NCBI RefSeq assembly: GCF_004348825.1
Contig: NZ_SMJU01000003.1
Location: forward strand, 62,001-126,000
From: Arundinibacter roseus
GTDB taxonomy: Bacteria; Bacteroidota; Bacteroidia; Cytophagales; Spirosomataceae
Length of the DNA stretch: 64,000 nt
Direction: 5' to 3'
Shown here: in pieces, positions 52,962 to 63,793 of the stretch
How positions within the stretch are numbered: position 1 is the stretch's first letter
How the letters are laid out: every line of letters starts with the position of its first letter
Translations under genes and position numbers: made by a program
Notes under the pieces: generated by a model
What the model was told of the DNA's origin: nothing
The model's input: only the letters and a program-made list of their open reading frames with translations
The model's database searches: none

Positions 52962-55900
52962 ATGTACGCACGGCGGCACACCATGTGGTCGGCCTTGTTC
53001 AGCCTTTGGTGCGTTTTTATAGCTTCTGTCTCATTCGGGCAATCGCTCCAATGGAGTCAGTATACCGGGCATAACAACTCATTTATTAATGCCAACTCAA
53101 AAGCTTTTGCTATTGAACGAAGCTCCACGGGTTTTTTGTATGTATTGGGTTCAGGCAGGAAGGGGACCGGTGTAATACCTGTTTTTCAGACATCCGATAT
53201 TCAGTACATCGGAACAGGTGGTGTTGACCAGGCCTACGTGAGTTTGTCGAAATACTCGCCTGATGGTAGTAAATTACTTTGGGTACGTATCTTCCAAAAC
53301 ACAACCATCCTTACACCAATGGGCTTGGCTTTGAATGCGGCCGGTGAGCCACTTGTACTTTTCGCAATTAACCCTACTAGTGCAACAATCGGTGCCAGTG
53401 CCAATCCGGCCTTTATCACAGCCAATGCCTGGCAATCTACGGCAAATTTATCGAATAATGGTAGCGTTGCGGTCCTGAGTAAGTTTGATGCGAATGGAAA
53501 CCGTACTTACGGCACTTATGTGGGACCAACTGGTGGTAGTCTAACCATTAATTCAAGCGATGTTAATTCGGGCACCAATTTTAGTACATTATTCTCAGCA
53601 CCGGATGGAACCACTTATCTCAGCTTTAGGGTAACTAAATCCAGCACACAAACCGGTATCATACCGACTACGGCAGCCGCTTTTCAGTCAAACTTTACAC
53701 CCTCTACGTTAACATCGGCTGTGATGGTGATGATTTTCAAGCCTGACAATAGTCTTCAGTATTCTTCTTATTTCACTATTGGTGGAAGTTTAGTAAACAA
53801 TGCTACTATGAGTAAATCGGGAGATTTATACGTAATGATGAGTGGTTCAGGCCTGGGTGTAATGCCACCCGTAACTTCCGGAGCAGCTTCCACTACGGCA
53901 AATGGCTCGATGATTATGCGTTTCAACAAATCGGGGAGCATCGTAGCAAATACATGGCAGACACCAATTGTCGGTAGCAATTATAACATAGGCTCAATTA
54001 CTACAAATCCAACAAACGGGGATGTAGTAACGATTCAGCGGGCTACAGGCATGGTTCGAGTTTATGATGCCAACCTAACAACGTTAAAGTTAAACACAAC
54101 GCCTTTCGGAGTAGCCTCCGGTGGTATTGGGACAGTAACAAAGATTGCCATTGATGATATTGGCAGATTACACACACTGATGTCAAATGCTAATTCAACC
54201 CCAATCACGACCGGTGCGTTTCAGTCTACCATGACCAACTCAACAGACGGCTCTTACTACGGTATAACTGACTGTAGTATTGAGAAAGTTGTTTATGGTA
54301 CTTACCTCTCTGACCAAAATGACGAGGTAGCAGCGGGTACAAGTGTACCAAATGATTTTGTCTTGGATGGTTGTGATACCTATATTGTTGGACAGACAAT
54401 AACGACCATCGGCTTTCCGATAACGCCAACAGCTTATAATGACAATGGTACTGCCACTGTTTCCGGCTACCGACTCACGCCTACTAATACTTCAACGGGA
54501 GCTCAGGGCTTTATGACGAAATTTAATTACCCCGTCATGAAACCCAATACCAATGTGCTTACTACGCCCGCAATTACAAATTTCTGTGCTGATGGAGGTG
54601 TATTACCTATTGATGGAACAAAAACCATATACATTACTCCAACGATTATTGGAAATGCGGATTCAAATCCTGCACCAACACCTACCCACTACCAATGGCA
54701 AATTGCCAGTAGTGCTACCGGTCCCTGGACTGATATTCCGGATAGTGACATAGAAGACCTTTCTCCTGATGCCTCTACTGCGGGCACCTATTTTTACCGT
54801 CGTATTGTTAGGCAAACATCGTTTGACATTGCATCAAGCTGTGTACCAAACTGCGACATAGCGGATACCAGTAATGTTATTTCGTTGACATTCTCGACCA
54901 ATAAAACCCACTCAACCAATCTATCAAGTAAAACCTATGCTTTTTGTAAGAACAGCTCTCTGGCAGTATCTACAACGATTACACCTAGTGCTGATGGTTT
55001 ACAAGCTCCTTATGCTTACAAACTTACAACTTTAAGTAACTTAATAGATGTAGTGCAAGGGCAATCGGGTACGGTTTCGGCTGCTCCTTTGACAATTGAT
55101 TTAAACATTACACAAGAAGGAAAATTCCTTCTTCAGGTAACAGATTCACGTGGATGTACCAGTTTTGATACCTTAAACGTCGAGTATTTAAAACAGGATG
55201 CAGGCAGTCGTATTCAGTTTACGTGCGGAGCCACAACTATTAAATTAGGGCCTGCCTCCCCCGTAGGTGAGTATGCCAATTTCGTAACGAACACTTTCAG
55301 TTGGTCGCCAAGTACGGGTCTCGACAATGTTAATTTCGCATCTCCAACACTCTCTATATTGCCGGCGGTTGGTGCTTCAGCTGATTATTATTTAACGTTA
55401 AATGGCTGTTTAGTTGATACGGTGACAGTAAAAAACGAAAGTGTTACGCCGCTGCCTGCCCTTGCCGATATTGCCCGATGTCAGGGAGATACCGCAACGC
55501 TTGGAGTTGGTATTGTTTCCCAGGCCGGGGTAACTTATGAATGGGCACCGGGTTTAGGTTTAACATCCACAAGTACAGTCAACCCAATCTTGACAACCCT
55601 TTCCGCTCCGGCTGGTGTGAATGTAATCAACTATTATTTGAAAGCACAAAATGGTACCTCAGGCTGTGTACAATTTACTACCCAGAAAGTAACCGTTTAC
55701 CGCACGCCCAACCAGTCGTTTCAGATTAAGGAGTGTATGGAAAACAGTTGCAGTACCACTTTGCCTCTTGGAGCTTCTAATATAGGTACCGTCTCGGAGC
55801 CAGGCATCAGTTATAGTTGGCAGGCACTTATTATACCCGGCACGGCAACAACAGGTATGCCCACGGCTGCCGATGTTATTGCCGGATTGACCAATCCCAC

Positions 55901-58900
55901 CGGAGCAATGACCGATTTTGCACTCGCGAATCCAACACTTGGCAAAACGACCGGAACTTATCAGGTTTGGTTAATCAGAACCAGCTTTAACGCTGCTAAC
56001 CCAGCATGCGTTAGACAAGATACTGCATTTTATGACTACTGTTCGTGTGGCTCCGGAGGCAACATCTGTAACTTGGCATTAGGTGCAGTGCCTGCGATTG
56101 CGTGTGGCGGACCAACTAATAAAATTGGACCTATCCAATATGCATCTAAGGGAACTTACATTTGGACTCGCCTGGATGGCACGCCCATCAACAACGAACT
56201 TTTCGACCCAATAACTAAAGTAGCTTTGACTCCGGGCGGACCTCATCCAAATCAGGTGATTGCCAACCCAAGTGGTCTGGTAGCTGTCAGCTATCGCCTG
56301 ACACTGATTAACCCGGGGGCTGACACCTGTCGAATTGATATTAAAGTGTTTCCCGGAGCTATCGGTAAACCCAACGTCAATTATAGCTCGCCTCAATCAG
56401 TCTGTCAGGGAACTCCCTACACCATTGTTGGTCCTGCGGCAAATCCGGGACTCACGTACCTCTGGAGTCCGGAAAGTTTGTTGGCTACCCTTGCCGATAC
56501 CGCCATCGCCTTGCCAACCATCAAAGGCTTGGCAGCCAATACTTCGGTGTATGTTACGGTGACCGACCCATCAACGGGTTGTTCTGTGCAAGATACCGTT
56601 TCACTGGTAGTATCGCCGGTAATTGTTGAAGCAGGCGACAATGCCACCTTCTGTTCGGCAGGAGATGACATAAGTGTTGGAGCTGGAGCCGGACTTGCGG
56701 GTTATACCTATCAGTGGACGGCCGTACCTGCTTCGGGCGTTGTGTTTGGGAATCCAACTCTGGCACAAACCACTGTTTCCTTACCCGCTACCGCAGTTGG
56801 AGGAAAAATAACCTTATATCTGACGGCCACAAACGGTCAAACAGCCGCTAATTGTTCGCTAATGGATAGTGTAGTTTTTACCTCAGCCGCATCTCCGGTT
56901 ATTAGCATACCGATAACTAATAAATTGTGCGCAGGTGGTACACTCAATATTGGGCCTGTTACTCCCGCCGGACTAACCTATGCTTGGAGTGGACCTGGTA
57001 TTATTGGCTCTACTACCGGCAGTTCTATAAGTGTTAACGCCGCAGGAACATATACAGTAACAGCAACACAAGGAACTTGCGTTGGCTCAAGTTCAATCGA
57101 TGTTTCTTTGGCAACACCTCCTACGGTGACGCCCAACCCACCTGCTTCTTGTGCAGGCCCGGCAACCATTGGAGTCAATAATGCGGCTGATGCCGGCTGG
57201 ACTTATACATGGGATAAACTGGATGGTCTGAAAAGCTATGCACCTAATTTCTCAACAATTACGGTTGAACCATCCACCAATACAACTTATACTTTAACAG
57301 CAACCCATGCTTCGGGTTGTGTGCTGACTTTTCCGATTGATGTCATAGCATCAGCTTATACAGCACAATTACCTACTATATATAATTTTTGTGAAGGTGG
57401 TTCATCTACTTTGGCACTAAATACTGCTCCAAGCGGAGCAACCTACGCATGGACGGCTTCGCCCGCAGATGCTTCGGACTATCTGAGCAGTACAAGTTCG
57501 GCACAGCCTTCTGTTAATTTGTCCACCGCACCGGCAGGTACGTATACTTATACGGTGACGGTAAGCTATGGCAGTGGCTGTCAGTCGACCGCAAGCACAA
57601 CGGTTCGAGTTGGTAAAAAAATCAGCAATGTAGCTGGTTTCGATGCAGAAATTTGTAAGGGTACTTGTACAAGTATCGGTCTCACCGCCGTATCTGGTGT
57701 GAACTATGAATGGTCGGCTTCGCCTGCTGACCCAACCCTGATGAATATCTATTCGGCTAAACCAACCGTATGCCCAACCGAGACAACTACGTACACCATA
57801 AGATATTCCAACGCATCAGGGTGTGTTTTCACTGATGAAGTAGTCGTGAAAGTATTGCCTACACCTACGCTGACCGTTAAAGACGTCGTAGCCTGCGGAC
57901 CTGTAACGCTTGATTTGGCCACGGCCATTGTAAATACAACGGGAACAACAAGCACCTATTGGCTAAATTCAAGCGCAACTATCGCAGCTACAAATCCGGT
58001 CAATACATCCGGTACATATTATATTAAATTAGACGATGCTGTCTGCTCAGTGATTATGCCGGTAAATGTGACATTTTCTGATTTGCCTGATGGGACATTG
58101 AAGGTTTCCTACAATTGTGAAACCCAAAAAGGAACTTTGCAGATCAGCAACGTAACGCCCGGTGCCCGCTACGATTATACGACGGGTGCAACCTATACGG
58201 GTTCAAAAACTTTCGCCACTGCATCAATCATCGGTGGAGGTGGTTTACTATCGACAAACTTACCAACTCCTCCTATTGGTGGACAAAGTTACACGGTTCG
58301 TTTATTTGGCTCAGACAGCACTTGTTACAACGACATTACAGTAGAATTAGATAATTTATGCCCTGTCGGCAGCCTCGGCGATTTCGTCTGGAAGGACCTG
58401 AACGATAACGGTCAGCAGGATGCAGGCGAGCCGGGTGTGAATGGCGTGAAGGTAATTCTTTGGTCAGCCGTTGGCGGTGCACCGGGTGCAAAGCTTGATT
58501 CAACGACCACCGCCGGAAACGGAGCATACAGCTTTACTAATTTGGGTAAAGGCGATTATATCGTGCAGATTGACGTAACCACACTTCTTGATTCGTGCCT
58601 GATTTCTTCAAAGCAAAATATCGGTGACGACGCAAGCGACAACGATTTCTCAACCGATGGTTTGAGTGAAGTTGTTACACTTGATCCAACGCTGACTGGT
58701 CTTAACAAAGACAACCCAACAATCGACGCGGGCTTGATTTCACCAAAAGGTAGCCTGGGCGACTTTGTTTGGAAGGACCTGAACGACAACGGTCAGCAGG
58801 ACGACGGCGAGCCGGGTGTCAATGGCGTGAAGGTAATTCTTTGGTCAGCCGTTGGCGGTGCGCCTGGTGCGAAACTCGACTCAACGACCACCGCCGGAAA

Positions 58901-61900
58901 CGGAGCGTATAGCTTTACGAATTTGGGTAAAGGTGATTATATCGTGCAGATTGACGTAACCACACTTCCCGATTCGTGCCTGATTTCTTCAAAGCAAAAT
59001 ATCGGTGATGACGCAAGTGACAACGACTTTACCACCGCTGGACTTTCGACGGTTGTAACGCTTGACCCAACCCTGACGGGCTTGAACAAAGACAATCCAA
59101 CAATTGACGCGGGCTTGATTTCACCCAAAGGCAGCCTCGGCGACTTTGTTTGGAAGGACCTGAATGACAACGGACAGCAAGATGTCAGCGAACCGGGTGT
59201 GAATGGCGTGAAGGTGATTTTGTGGAGCGCCAGCGCAAGCGGTCAGCCGCTGGCCAGGCTGGATTCCACCACCACTGCCGGAAACGGAGCATATAGCTTT
59301 ACGAATCTGGGTAAAGGCGATTACATCGTGCAGATTGACGTAACGACGCTTCCCGATTCGTGCCTGATTTCATCAAAGCAAAATATCGGTAACGACGCAA
59401 GCGACAACGACTTTACCACCGATGGACTTTCGCCGGTTGTAACACTTGATCCAACGCTGACGGGCTTAAACAAAGACAATCCAACGATTGACGCGGGCTT
59501 GATTTCACCCAAAGGCAGCCTCGGCGACTTTGTTTGGAAAGACCTGAACGACAACGGGCAGCAGGACGCAGGCGAGCCGGGTGTAAATGGTGTGAAAGTC
59601 ATTCTGTGGTCAGCTGTTGGCGGTGCGCCGGGAGCAAAGCTCGACTCAACAATTACCGCTGGAAACGGAGCGTATAGCTTTACGAATCTGTTGGCGGGTG
59701 ATTATATTGTACAAATCGACGTATCGACGCTTCCCGATTCCTGCCTGATTTCACCAAAGCAAAATATCGGTAACGACGCAAGCGACAACGACTTTACCAC
59801 CGATGGACTTTCGCCGGTTGTAACACTTGATCCAACGCTGACGGGCTTAAACAAAGACAACCCAACAATTGACGCTGGTTTGATTTCACCAAAAGGTTCA
59901 CTTGGCGATTTCGTCTGGAAAGACCTGAACGACAACGGGCAGCAGGATGCCGGCGAGCCGGGCGTGAATGGTGTGAAGGTGATTCTTTGGTCAGCCGTAG
60001 GCGGTGCGCCGGGAGCAAAACTGGATTCCACCACAACCGCTGGAAACGGAGCTTATAGCTTTACGAATCTGTTGGCAGGCGATTACATCGTGCAGATTGA
60101 CGTAACCACACTTCCCGATTCGTGTTTGATTTCATCAAAACAAAATGTTGGTAACGACGCAAGCGATAACGATTTCTCAACCGCTGGACTTTCGCCGGTT
60201 GTAACACTTGATCCAACGCTTACAGGTCTTAACAAAGATAACCCAACGATCGACGCTGGCTTAATTTCACCAAAAGGTTCACTTGGCGATTTCGTCTGGA
60301 AAGACCTGAACGACAACGGGCAGCAGGACGCAGGCGAGCCGGGAGTCAATGGCGTGAAAGTGATTTTGTGGTCAGCCGTAGGTGGCGCACCGGGAGCAAA
60401 ACTCGATTCCACCACAACCGCTGGAAACGGAGCTTATAGCTTTACGAATCTGTTGGCAGGCGATTACATCGTGCAGATTGACGTAACCACGCTTCCCGAT
60501 TCGTGCCTGATTTCTTCAAAGCAAAATATCGGTAACGACGCAAGCGACAACGACTTTACCACCGCTGGACTTTCGCCGGTTGTAACACTTGATCCAACGC
60601 TGACGGGCTTAAACAAAGACAACCCAACGATTGACGCTGGTTTGATTTCACCCAAAGGCTCATTAGGCGACTTTGTTTGGAAGGACCTGAACGACAACGG
60701 GCAGCAGGATGCTGGCGAGCCGGGTGTGAATGGCGTGAAAGTGATTCTTTGGTCAGCCGTAGGCGGTGCGCCGGGAGCAAAACTGGATTCCACCACAACC
60801 GCCGGAAACGGAGCGTATAGCTTTACGAATTTGGGTAAAGGTGATTACATCGTGCAGATTGACGTAACCACGCTACCCGATTCCTGCCTGATTTCACCGA
60901 AGCAAAATGTTGGTGATGACGCAAGCGACAACGACTTTACCACCGCTGGACTTTCGCCGGTTGTAACACTTGATCCAACGCTTACAGGTCTTAACAAAGA
61001 TAACCCAACGATCGACGCTGGCTTAATTTCACCAAAAGGTTCACTCGGCGATTTCGTCTGGAAGGACCTGAACGACAACGGTCAGCAGGATGCAGGCGAA
61101 CCGGGTGTCAATGGTGTGAAGGTGATTCTTTGGTCAGCCGTAGGTGGTGCGCCGGGTGCAAAACTCGACTCAACCACCACCGCTGGAAACGGAGCGTACA
61201 GCTTTACTAATCTGTTGGCGGGTGACTACATCGTGCAGATTGACCTAACCACGCTTCCCGATTCGTGTCTGATTTCATCAAAACAAAATGTTGGTAACGA
61301 CGCAAGCGATAACGATTTCTCAACCGCTGGACTTTCGCCGGTTGTAACACTTGATCCAACGCTGACTGGTCTTAACAAAGACAACCCAACGATTGACGCA
61401 GGTTTGATTTCACCCAAAGGTTCACTCGGCGATTTTGTCTGGAAAGACCTGAACGATAACGGACAACAGGACGCAGGCGAACCGGGTGTGAATGGTGTGA
61501 AGGTGATTCTATGGTCAGCCGTGGGAGGTGCGCCGGGAGCAAAGCTTGACTCAACCACGACTACCGGAAACGGAGCGTATAGCTTTACGAATCTTCTGGC
61601 GGGTGACTACATCGTGCAGATTGACATAACCACGTTGCCGGATTCGTGCCTGATTTCTTCAAAGCAAAATATCGGTGATGACGCAAGCGACAACGACTTT
61701 ACCACCGCTGGACTTTCGCCGGTTGTAACGCTTGACCCAACGCTGACGGGACTCAATAAAGACAATCCAACGATTGACGCAGGTTTGATTTCACCAAAAG
61801 GCAGCCTCGGCGACTTCGTCTGGAAAGACCTGAACGACAACGGGCAGCAGGATGCAGGGGAGCCGGGAGTCAATGGCGTGAAAGTGATTCTTTGGTCAGC

Positions 61901-63617
61901 CGTGGGAGGTGCACCGGGTGCAAAGCTTGATTCAACGACCACCGCTGGAAACGGAGCGTATAGCTTCTCGAATTTGGGTAAAGGCGATTACATCGTGCAG
62001 ATTGACGTAACGACGCTTCCCGATTCGTGCCTGATTTCTTCAAAGCAAAATATCGGTAACAACGCAAGCGACAACGACTTTACCACCGCTGGACTTTCGC
62101 CGGTTGTAACACTTGATCCAACGCTGACGGGCTTGAATAAAGACAACCCAACGATTGACGCGGGCTTGATTTCACCCTGTGTAGCGCCAACGTTTGCTGC
62201 GACCGATGCCTCAGCTGCTACCTGCGATGGCAAAACGGCCCAAAATGATGCGTCGTTTGTGGTGACCGGAATTAGTGGTGGAAATAAATTCAGCTTCGCC
62301 ACTTCGGTAGCCGGACTGGCAAACTATTCATCCGCAACGGCGTTAACCGGATCGACTATCACCGTAGCTAATCTGCCAAACCCGGTGCAGACAACCGGAC
62401 AAACTTACATTGTCCGAATCTTCAACGGCAAGGATGACTGCTTTACGGATGTAAGCATTCTGGTTCCCTATCGTGACTGTGCCGATGTGTGTGTCAAACC
62501 AGATGCCGGACCTGCGCAAGTATTTGTTTGTCAGCCTGAAACTTCTGTAATTCTGCCTGACGCTGCGGCTGGCGAAGAATGGATCAGTGCGGCAACCAAT
62601 CCGTTTAGTATAAGTATTTCTGCCCAAACAGGAGTTGTTAGCGGGCTGAATGAAAATGGTGTGTATATGTTCATTCTTCGCGATGCTACGCTTGGCAGTA
62701 CGTGTTCGGATACGGTATTCGTCTTCCGGGGTGTGCTCGAATTGCCCAACCAAACCACCTGTTTTGACACGTTAACCCTGCCAACCGTGGCGGGTGCTAC
62801 CTGGACAGCGATGGCTGGAAACCCGGCGACGATTACGTCAAGCGGCAAAATCAGTGGCATGAATAGCGTAGCAACCAACTACTCGTTCATCATCAGCAAT
62901 GGTCAATGCAGCGATACGATTGTAGTCACTCGTCTGAATTGCAACAAGACCTATGACCTGGCGCTGGACAAAGCAATTGACAAAAAACTGGCGATGCTGG
63001 GTGAAACGCTGACTTACACGATCCGGGTTTGGAACGAAGGTGAAGCCACGGCGCATGGCATTGAAGTTACCGACGAATTAAATGCCGGAGTTCAGTACCT
63101 GAGCAGTACGGCTGACATCGGCAGCTACTCGCAGCTGACCAAAAAGTGGAGCTTCGATAGTCTCGCTGTGGGAGACACAGTAAGTCTGAAAATCAGCGTA
63201 AAAATCATCGCTGCCGGCGTATGGTTCAACACGGCTGAGATCACGAAGATGACCGAAGACGACGTAGACAGTACACCCGGCAACGGCGATGAAACGGAAG
63301 ACGACATTGATCGTGAGTGCTTTACAGTACCCGTTTTACTGTGCCGTGGACAGGGAAGTGCTCTGACGCTAAATGTACCACAGGAATACACGGGTGTGGT
63401 TTGGTTCCGCAAGGCACAAAACGGACAGCCGGTACAAGTGGCTATTGGCAATTCCTACACGGCAAGTGAAACCGAACTCGGAACTTACGAGTACACCTTC
63501 ACATCCACGTCGGGAACATGTCCTGCCGAAGGTTGCTGCCCGGTTATTATCGTGGTGGAAGACTGCTGCCCGGTAGATGTTTGCGTACCGTTTGTCATTA
63601 CAAAGAAGAAAAAGTAA
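52962..63617 (+). CDS. Giant exported adhesin with SBBP-like, Ig/PKD-like, SdrD-B and DUF11 domains
   Basis: About 3,551 aa. The start at 52962 (MYARRHTMWSALFSLWCVFI) gives a proper signal peptide; the frame is open from 52791. SBBP-like beta-propeller repeats fill about residues 30-530 (YVSLSKYSPDGSKLLWVRIF). Ig/PKD-like domains follow to about 1,800 (TYLWSPESLL, YEWSASP). Ten nearly identical SdrD-B domains come next, then more Ig-like segments and a DUF11 domain (MLGETLTYTIRVWNEGEATA). The end is CPAEGCCPVIIVVEDCC and then VPFVITKKKK, with no recognisable T9SS type A or B sorting domain. The SdrD-B repeats carry a D-x-N-D-N-G-x-x-D loop that may bind calcium, stiffening a rod. It is probably surface-exposed, in attachment or matrix. 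No gliding-motility partner is beside it. Confidence 0.87.
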   Translation: MYARRHTMWSALFSLWCVFIASVSFGQSLQWSQYTGHNNSFINANSKAFAIERSSTGFLYVLGSGRKGTGVIPVFQTSDIQYIGTGGVDQAYVSLSKYSPDGSKLLWVRIFQNTTILTPMGLALNAAGEPLVLFAINPTSATIGASANPAFITANAWQSTANLSNNGSVAVLSKFDANGNRTYGTYVGPTGGSLTINSSDVNSGTNFSTLFSAPDGTTYLSFRVTKSSTQTGIIPTTAAAFQSNFTPSTLTSAVMVMIFKPDNSLQYSSYFTIGGSLVNNATMSKSGDLYVMMSGSGLGVMPPVTSGAASTTANGSMIMRFNKSGSIVANTWQTPIVGSNYNIGSITTNPTNGDVVTIQRATGMVRVYDANLTTLKLNTTPFGVASGGIGTVTKIAIDDIGRLHTLMSNANSTPITTGAFQSTMTNSTDGSYYGITDCSIEKVVYGTYLSDQNDEVAAGTSVPNDFVLDGCDTYIVGQTITTIGFPITPTAYNDNGTATVSGYRLTPTNTSTGAQGFMTKFNYPVMKPNTNVLTTPAITNFCADGGVLPIDGTKTIYITPTIIGNADSNPAPTPTHYQWQIASSATGPWTDIPDSDIEDLSPDASTAGTYFYRRIVRQTSFDIASSCVPNCDIADTSNVISLTFSTNKTHSTNLSSKTYAFCKNSSLAVSTTITPSADGLQAPYAYKLTTLSNLIDVVQGQSGTVSAAPLTIDLNITQEGKFLLQVTDSRGCTSFDTLNVEYLKQDAGSRIQFTCGATTIKLGPASPVGEYANFVTNTFSWSPSTGLDNVNFASPTLSILPAVGASADYYLTLNGCLVDTVTVKNESVTPLPALADIARCQGDTATLGVGIVSQAGVTYEWAPGLGLTSTSTVNPILTTLSAPAGVNVINYYLKAQNGTSGCVQFTTQKVTVYRTPNQSFQIKECMENSCSTTLPLGASNIGTVSEPGISYSWQALIIPGTATTGMPTAADVIAGLTNPTGAMTDFALANPTLGKTTGTYQVWLIRTSFNAANPACVRQDTAFYDYCSCGSGGNICNLALGAVPAIACGGPTNKIGPIQYASKGTYIWTRLDGTPINNELFDPITKVALTPGGPHPNQVIANPSGLVAVSYRLTLINPGADTCRIDIKVFPGAIGKPNVNYSSPQSVCQGTPYTIVGPAANPGLTYLWSPESLLATLADTAIALPTIKGLAANTSVYVTVTDPSTGCSVQDTVSLVVSPVIVEAGDNATFCSAGDDISVGAGAGLAGYTYQWTAVPASGVVFGNPTLAQTTVSLPATAVGGKITLYLTATNGQTAANCSLMDSVVFTSAASPVISIPITNKLCAGGTLNIGPVTPAGLTYAWSGPGIIGSTTGSSISVNAAGTYTVTATQGTCVGSSSIDVSLATPPTVTPNPPASCAGPATIGVNNAADAGWTYTWDKLDGLKSYAPNFSTITVEPSTNTTYTLTATHASGCVLTFPIDVIASAYTAQLPTIYNFCEGGSSTLALNTAPSGATYAWTASPADASDYLSSTSSAQPSVNLSTAPAGTYTYTVTVSYGSGCQSTASTTVRVGKKISNVAGFDAEICKGTCTSIGLTAVSGVNYEWSASPADPTLMNIYSAKPTVCPTETTTYTIRYSNASGCVFTDEVVVKVLPTPTLTVKDVVACGPVTLDLATAIVNTTGTTSTYWLNSSATIAATNPVNTSGTYYIKLDDAVCSVIMPVNVTFSDLPDGTLKVSYNCETQKGTLQISNVTPGARYDYTTGATYTGSKTFATASIIGGGGLLSTNLPTPPIGGQSYTVRLFGSDSTCYNDITVELDNLCPVGSLGDFVWKDLNDNGQQDAGEPGVNGVKVILWSAVGGAPGAKLDSTTTAGNGAYSFTNLGKGDYIVQIDVTTLLDSCLISSKQNIGDDASDNDFSTDGLSEVVTLDPTLTGLNKDNPTIDAGLISPKGSLGDFVWKDLNDNGQQDDGEPGVNGVKVILWSAVGGAPGAKLDSTTTAGNGAYSFTNLGKGDYIVQIDVTTLPDSCLISSKQNIGDDASDNDFTTAGLSTVVTLDPTLTGLNKDNPTIDAGLISPKGSLGDFVWKDLNDNGQQDVSEPGVNGVKVILWSASASGQPLARLDSTTTAGNGAYSFTNLGKGDYIVQIDVTTLPDSCLISSKQNIGNDASDNDFTTDGLSPVVTLDPTLTGLNKDNPTIDAGLISPKGSLGDFVWKDLNDNGQQDAGEPGVNGVKVILWSAVGGAPGAKLDSTITAGNGAYSFTNLLAGDYIVQIDVSTLPDSCLISPKQNIGNDASDNDFTTDGLSPVVTLDPTLTGLNKDNPTIDAGLISPKGSLGDFVWKDLNDNGQQDAGEPGVNGVKVILWSAVGGAPGAKLDSTTTAGNGAYSFTNLLAGDYIVQIDVTTLPDSCLISSKQNVGNDASDNDFSTAGLSPVVTLDPTLTGLNKDNPTIDAGLISPKGSLGDFVWKDLNDNGQQDAGEPGVNGVKVILWSAVGGAPGAKLDSTTTAGNGAYSFTNLLAGDYIVQIDVTTLPDSCLISSKQNIGNDASDNDFTTAGLSPVVTLDPTLTGLNKDNPTIDAGLISPKGSLGDFVWKDLNDNGQQDAGEPGVNGVKVILWSAVGGAPGAKLDSTTTAGNGAYSFTNLGKGDYIVQIDVTTLPDSCLISPKQNVGDDASDNDFTTAGLSPVVTLDPTLTGLNKDNPTIDAGLISPKGSLGDFVWKDLNDNGQQDAGEPGVNGVKVILWSAVGGAPGAKLDSTTTAGNGAYSFTNLLAGDYIVQIDLTTLPDSCLISSKQNVGNDASDNDFSTAGLSPVVTLDPTLTGLNKDNPTIDAGLISPKGSLGDFVWKDLNDNGQQDAGEPGVNGVKVILWSAVGGAPGAKLDSTTTTGNGAYSFTNLLAGDYIVQIDITTLPDSCLISSKQNIGDDASDNDFTTAGLSPVVTLDPTLTGLNKDNPTIDAGLISPKGSLGDFVWKDLNDNGQQDAGEPGVNGVKVILWSAVGGAPGAKLDSTTTAGNGAYSFSNLGKGDYIVQIDVTTLPDSCLISSKQNIGNNASDNDFTTAGLSPVVTLDPTLTGLNKDNPTIDAGLISPCVAPTFAATDASAATCDGKTAQNDASFVVTGISGGNKFSFATSVAGLANYSSATALTGSTITVANLPNPVQTTGQTYIVRIFNGKDDCFTDVSILVPYRDCADVCVKPDAGPAQVFVCQPETSVILPDAAAGEEWISAATNPFSISISAQTGVVSGLNENGVYMFILRDATLGSTCSDTVFVFRGVLELPNQTTCFDTLTLPTVAGATWTAMAGNPATITSSGKISGMNSVATNYSFIISNGQCSDTIVVTRLNCNKTYDLALDKAIDKKLAMLGETLTYTIRVWNEGEATAHGIEVTDELNAGVQYLSSTADIGSYSQLTKKWSFDSLAVGDTVSLKISVKIIAAGVWFNTAEITKMTEDDVDSTPGNGDETEDDIDRECFTVPVLLCRGQGSALTLNVPQEYTGVVWFRKAQNGQPVQVAIGNSYTASETELGTYEYTFTSTSGTCPAEGCCPVIIVVEDCCPVDVCVPFVITKKKK
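58371..62177 (+). repeat. Ten tandem SdrD-B coding repeats (381 bp each, third one 384 bp)
   Basis: Units start at 58371, 58752, 59133, 59517, 59898, 60279, 60660, 61041, 61422 and 61803. Each encodes SLGDFVWKDLNDNGQQD ... LTGLNKDNPTIDAGLI. Unit 3 has one extra codon and a divergent SASASGQPLAR loop. Units 4-9 differ mainly by alternative blocks (LLAGDY or LGKGDY, NIGDD or NVGND), as if shuffled by recombination. The near-identity at DNA level predicts length variation. Confidence 0.92.
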
Positions 63618-63646
63618 TACGAGATCATACAAGGTTCGCAGTATTT

Positions 63647-63682
63647 AAAAAGGCTACCTCAATCAATTGTGGTAGCCTTTTT
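63647..63682. terminator. Bidirectional terminator after the adhesin gene
   Basis: AAAAAGGCTACC, a 12-base loop, then GGTAGCCTTTTT: a perfect 12-bp stem with A run before and T run after, so it can serve both the adhesin and the minus-strand LuxR-type gene. Confidence 0.85.
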
Positions 63683-63793
63683 AAGTAAAATAAGTTTCCA
63701 TGTACACCGAATCCAACGGACTATGTTATGCATAGAGGCGATTGTCTACCCCTGACATTTTTTTGAAGAAGCTTACAAAGCGTAAATTTAGCT

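Noticed and set aside
58371-62177. Regular direct repeats considered as a CRISPR array
   Set aside because: Units are 381 bp, in-frame coding and lack unique short spacers.
58371-62300. Regularly spaced minus-strand reading frames of about 77-110 codons under the adhesin
   Set aside because: They recur with the 381-bp repeat unit and are antisense shadows of the SdrD-B coding repeats, not separate genes.
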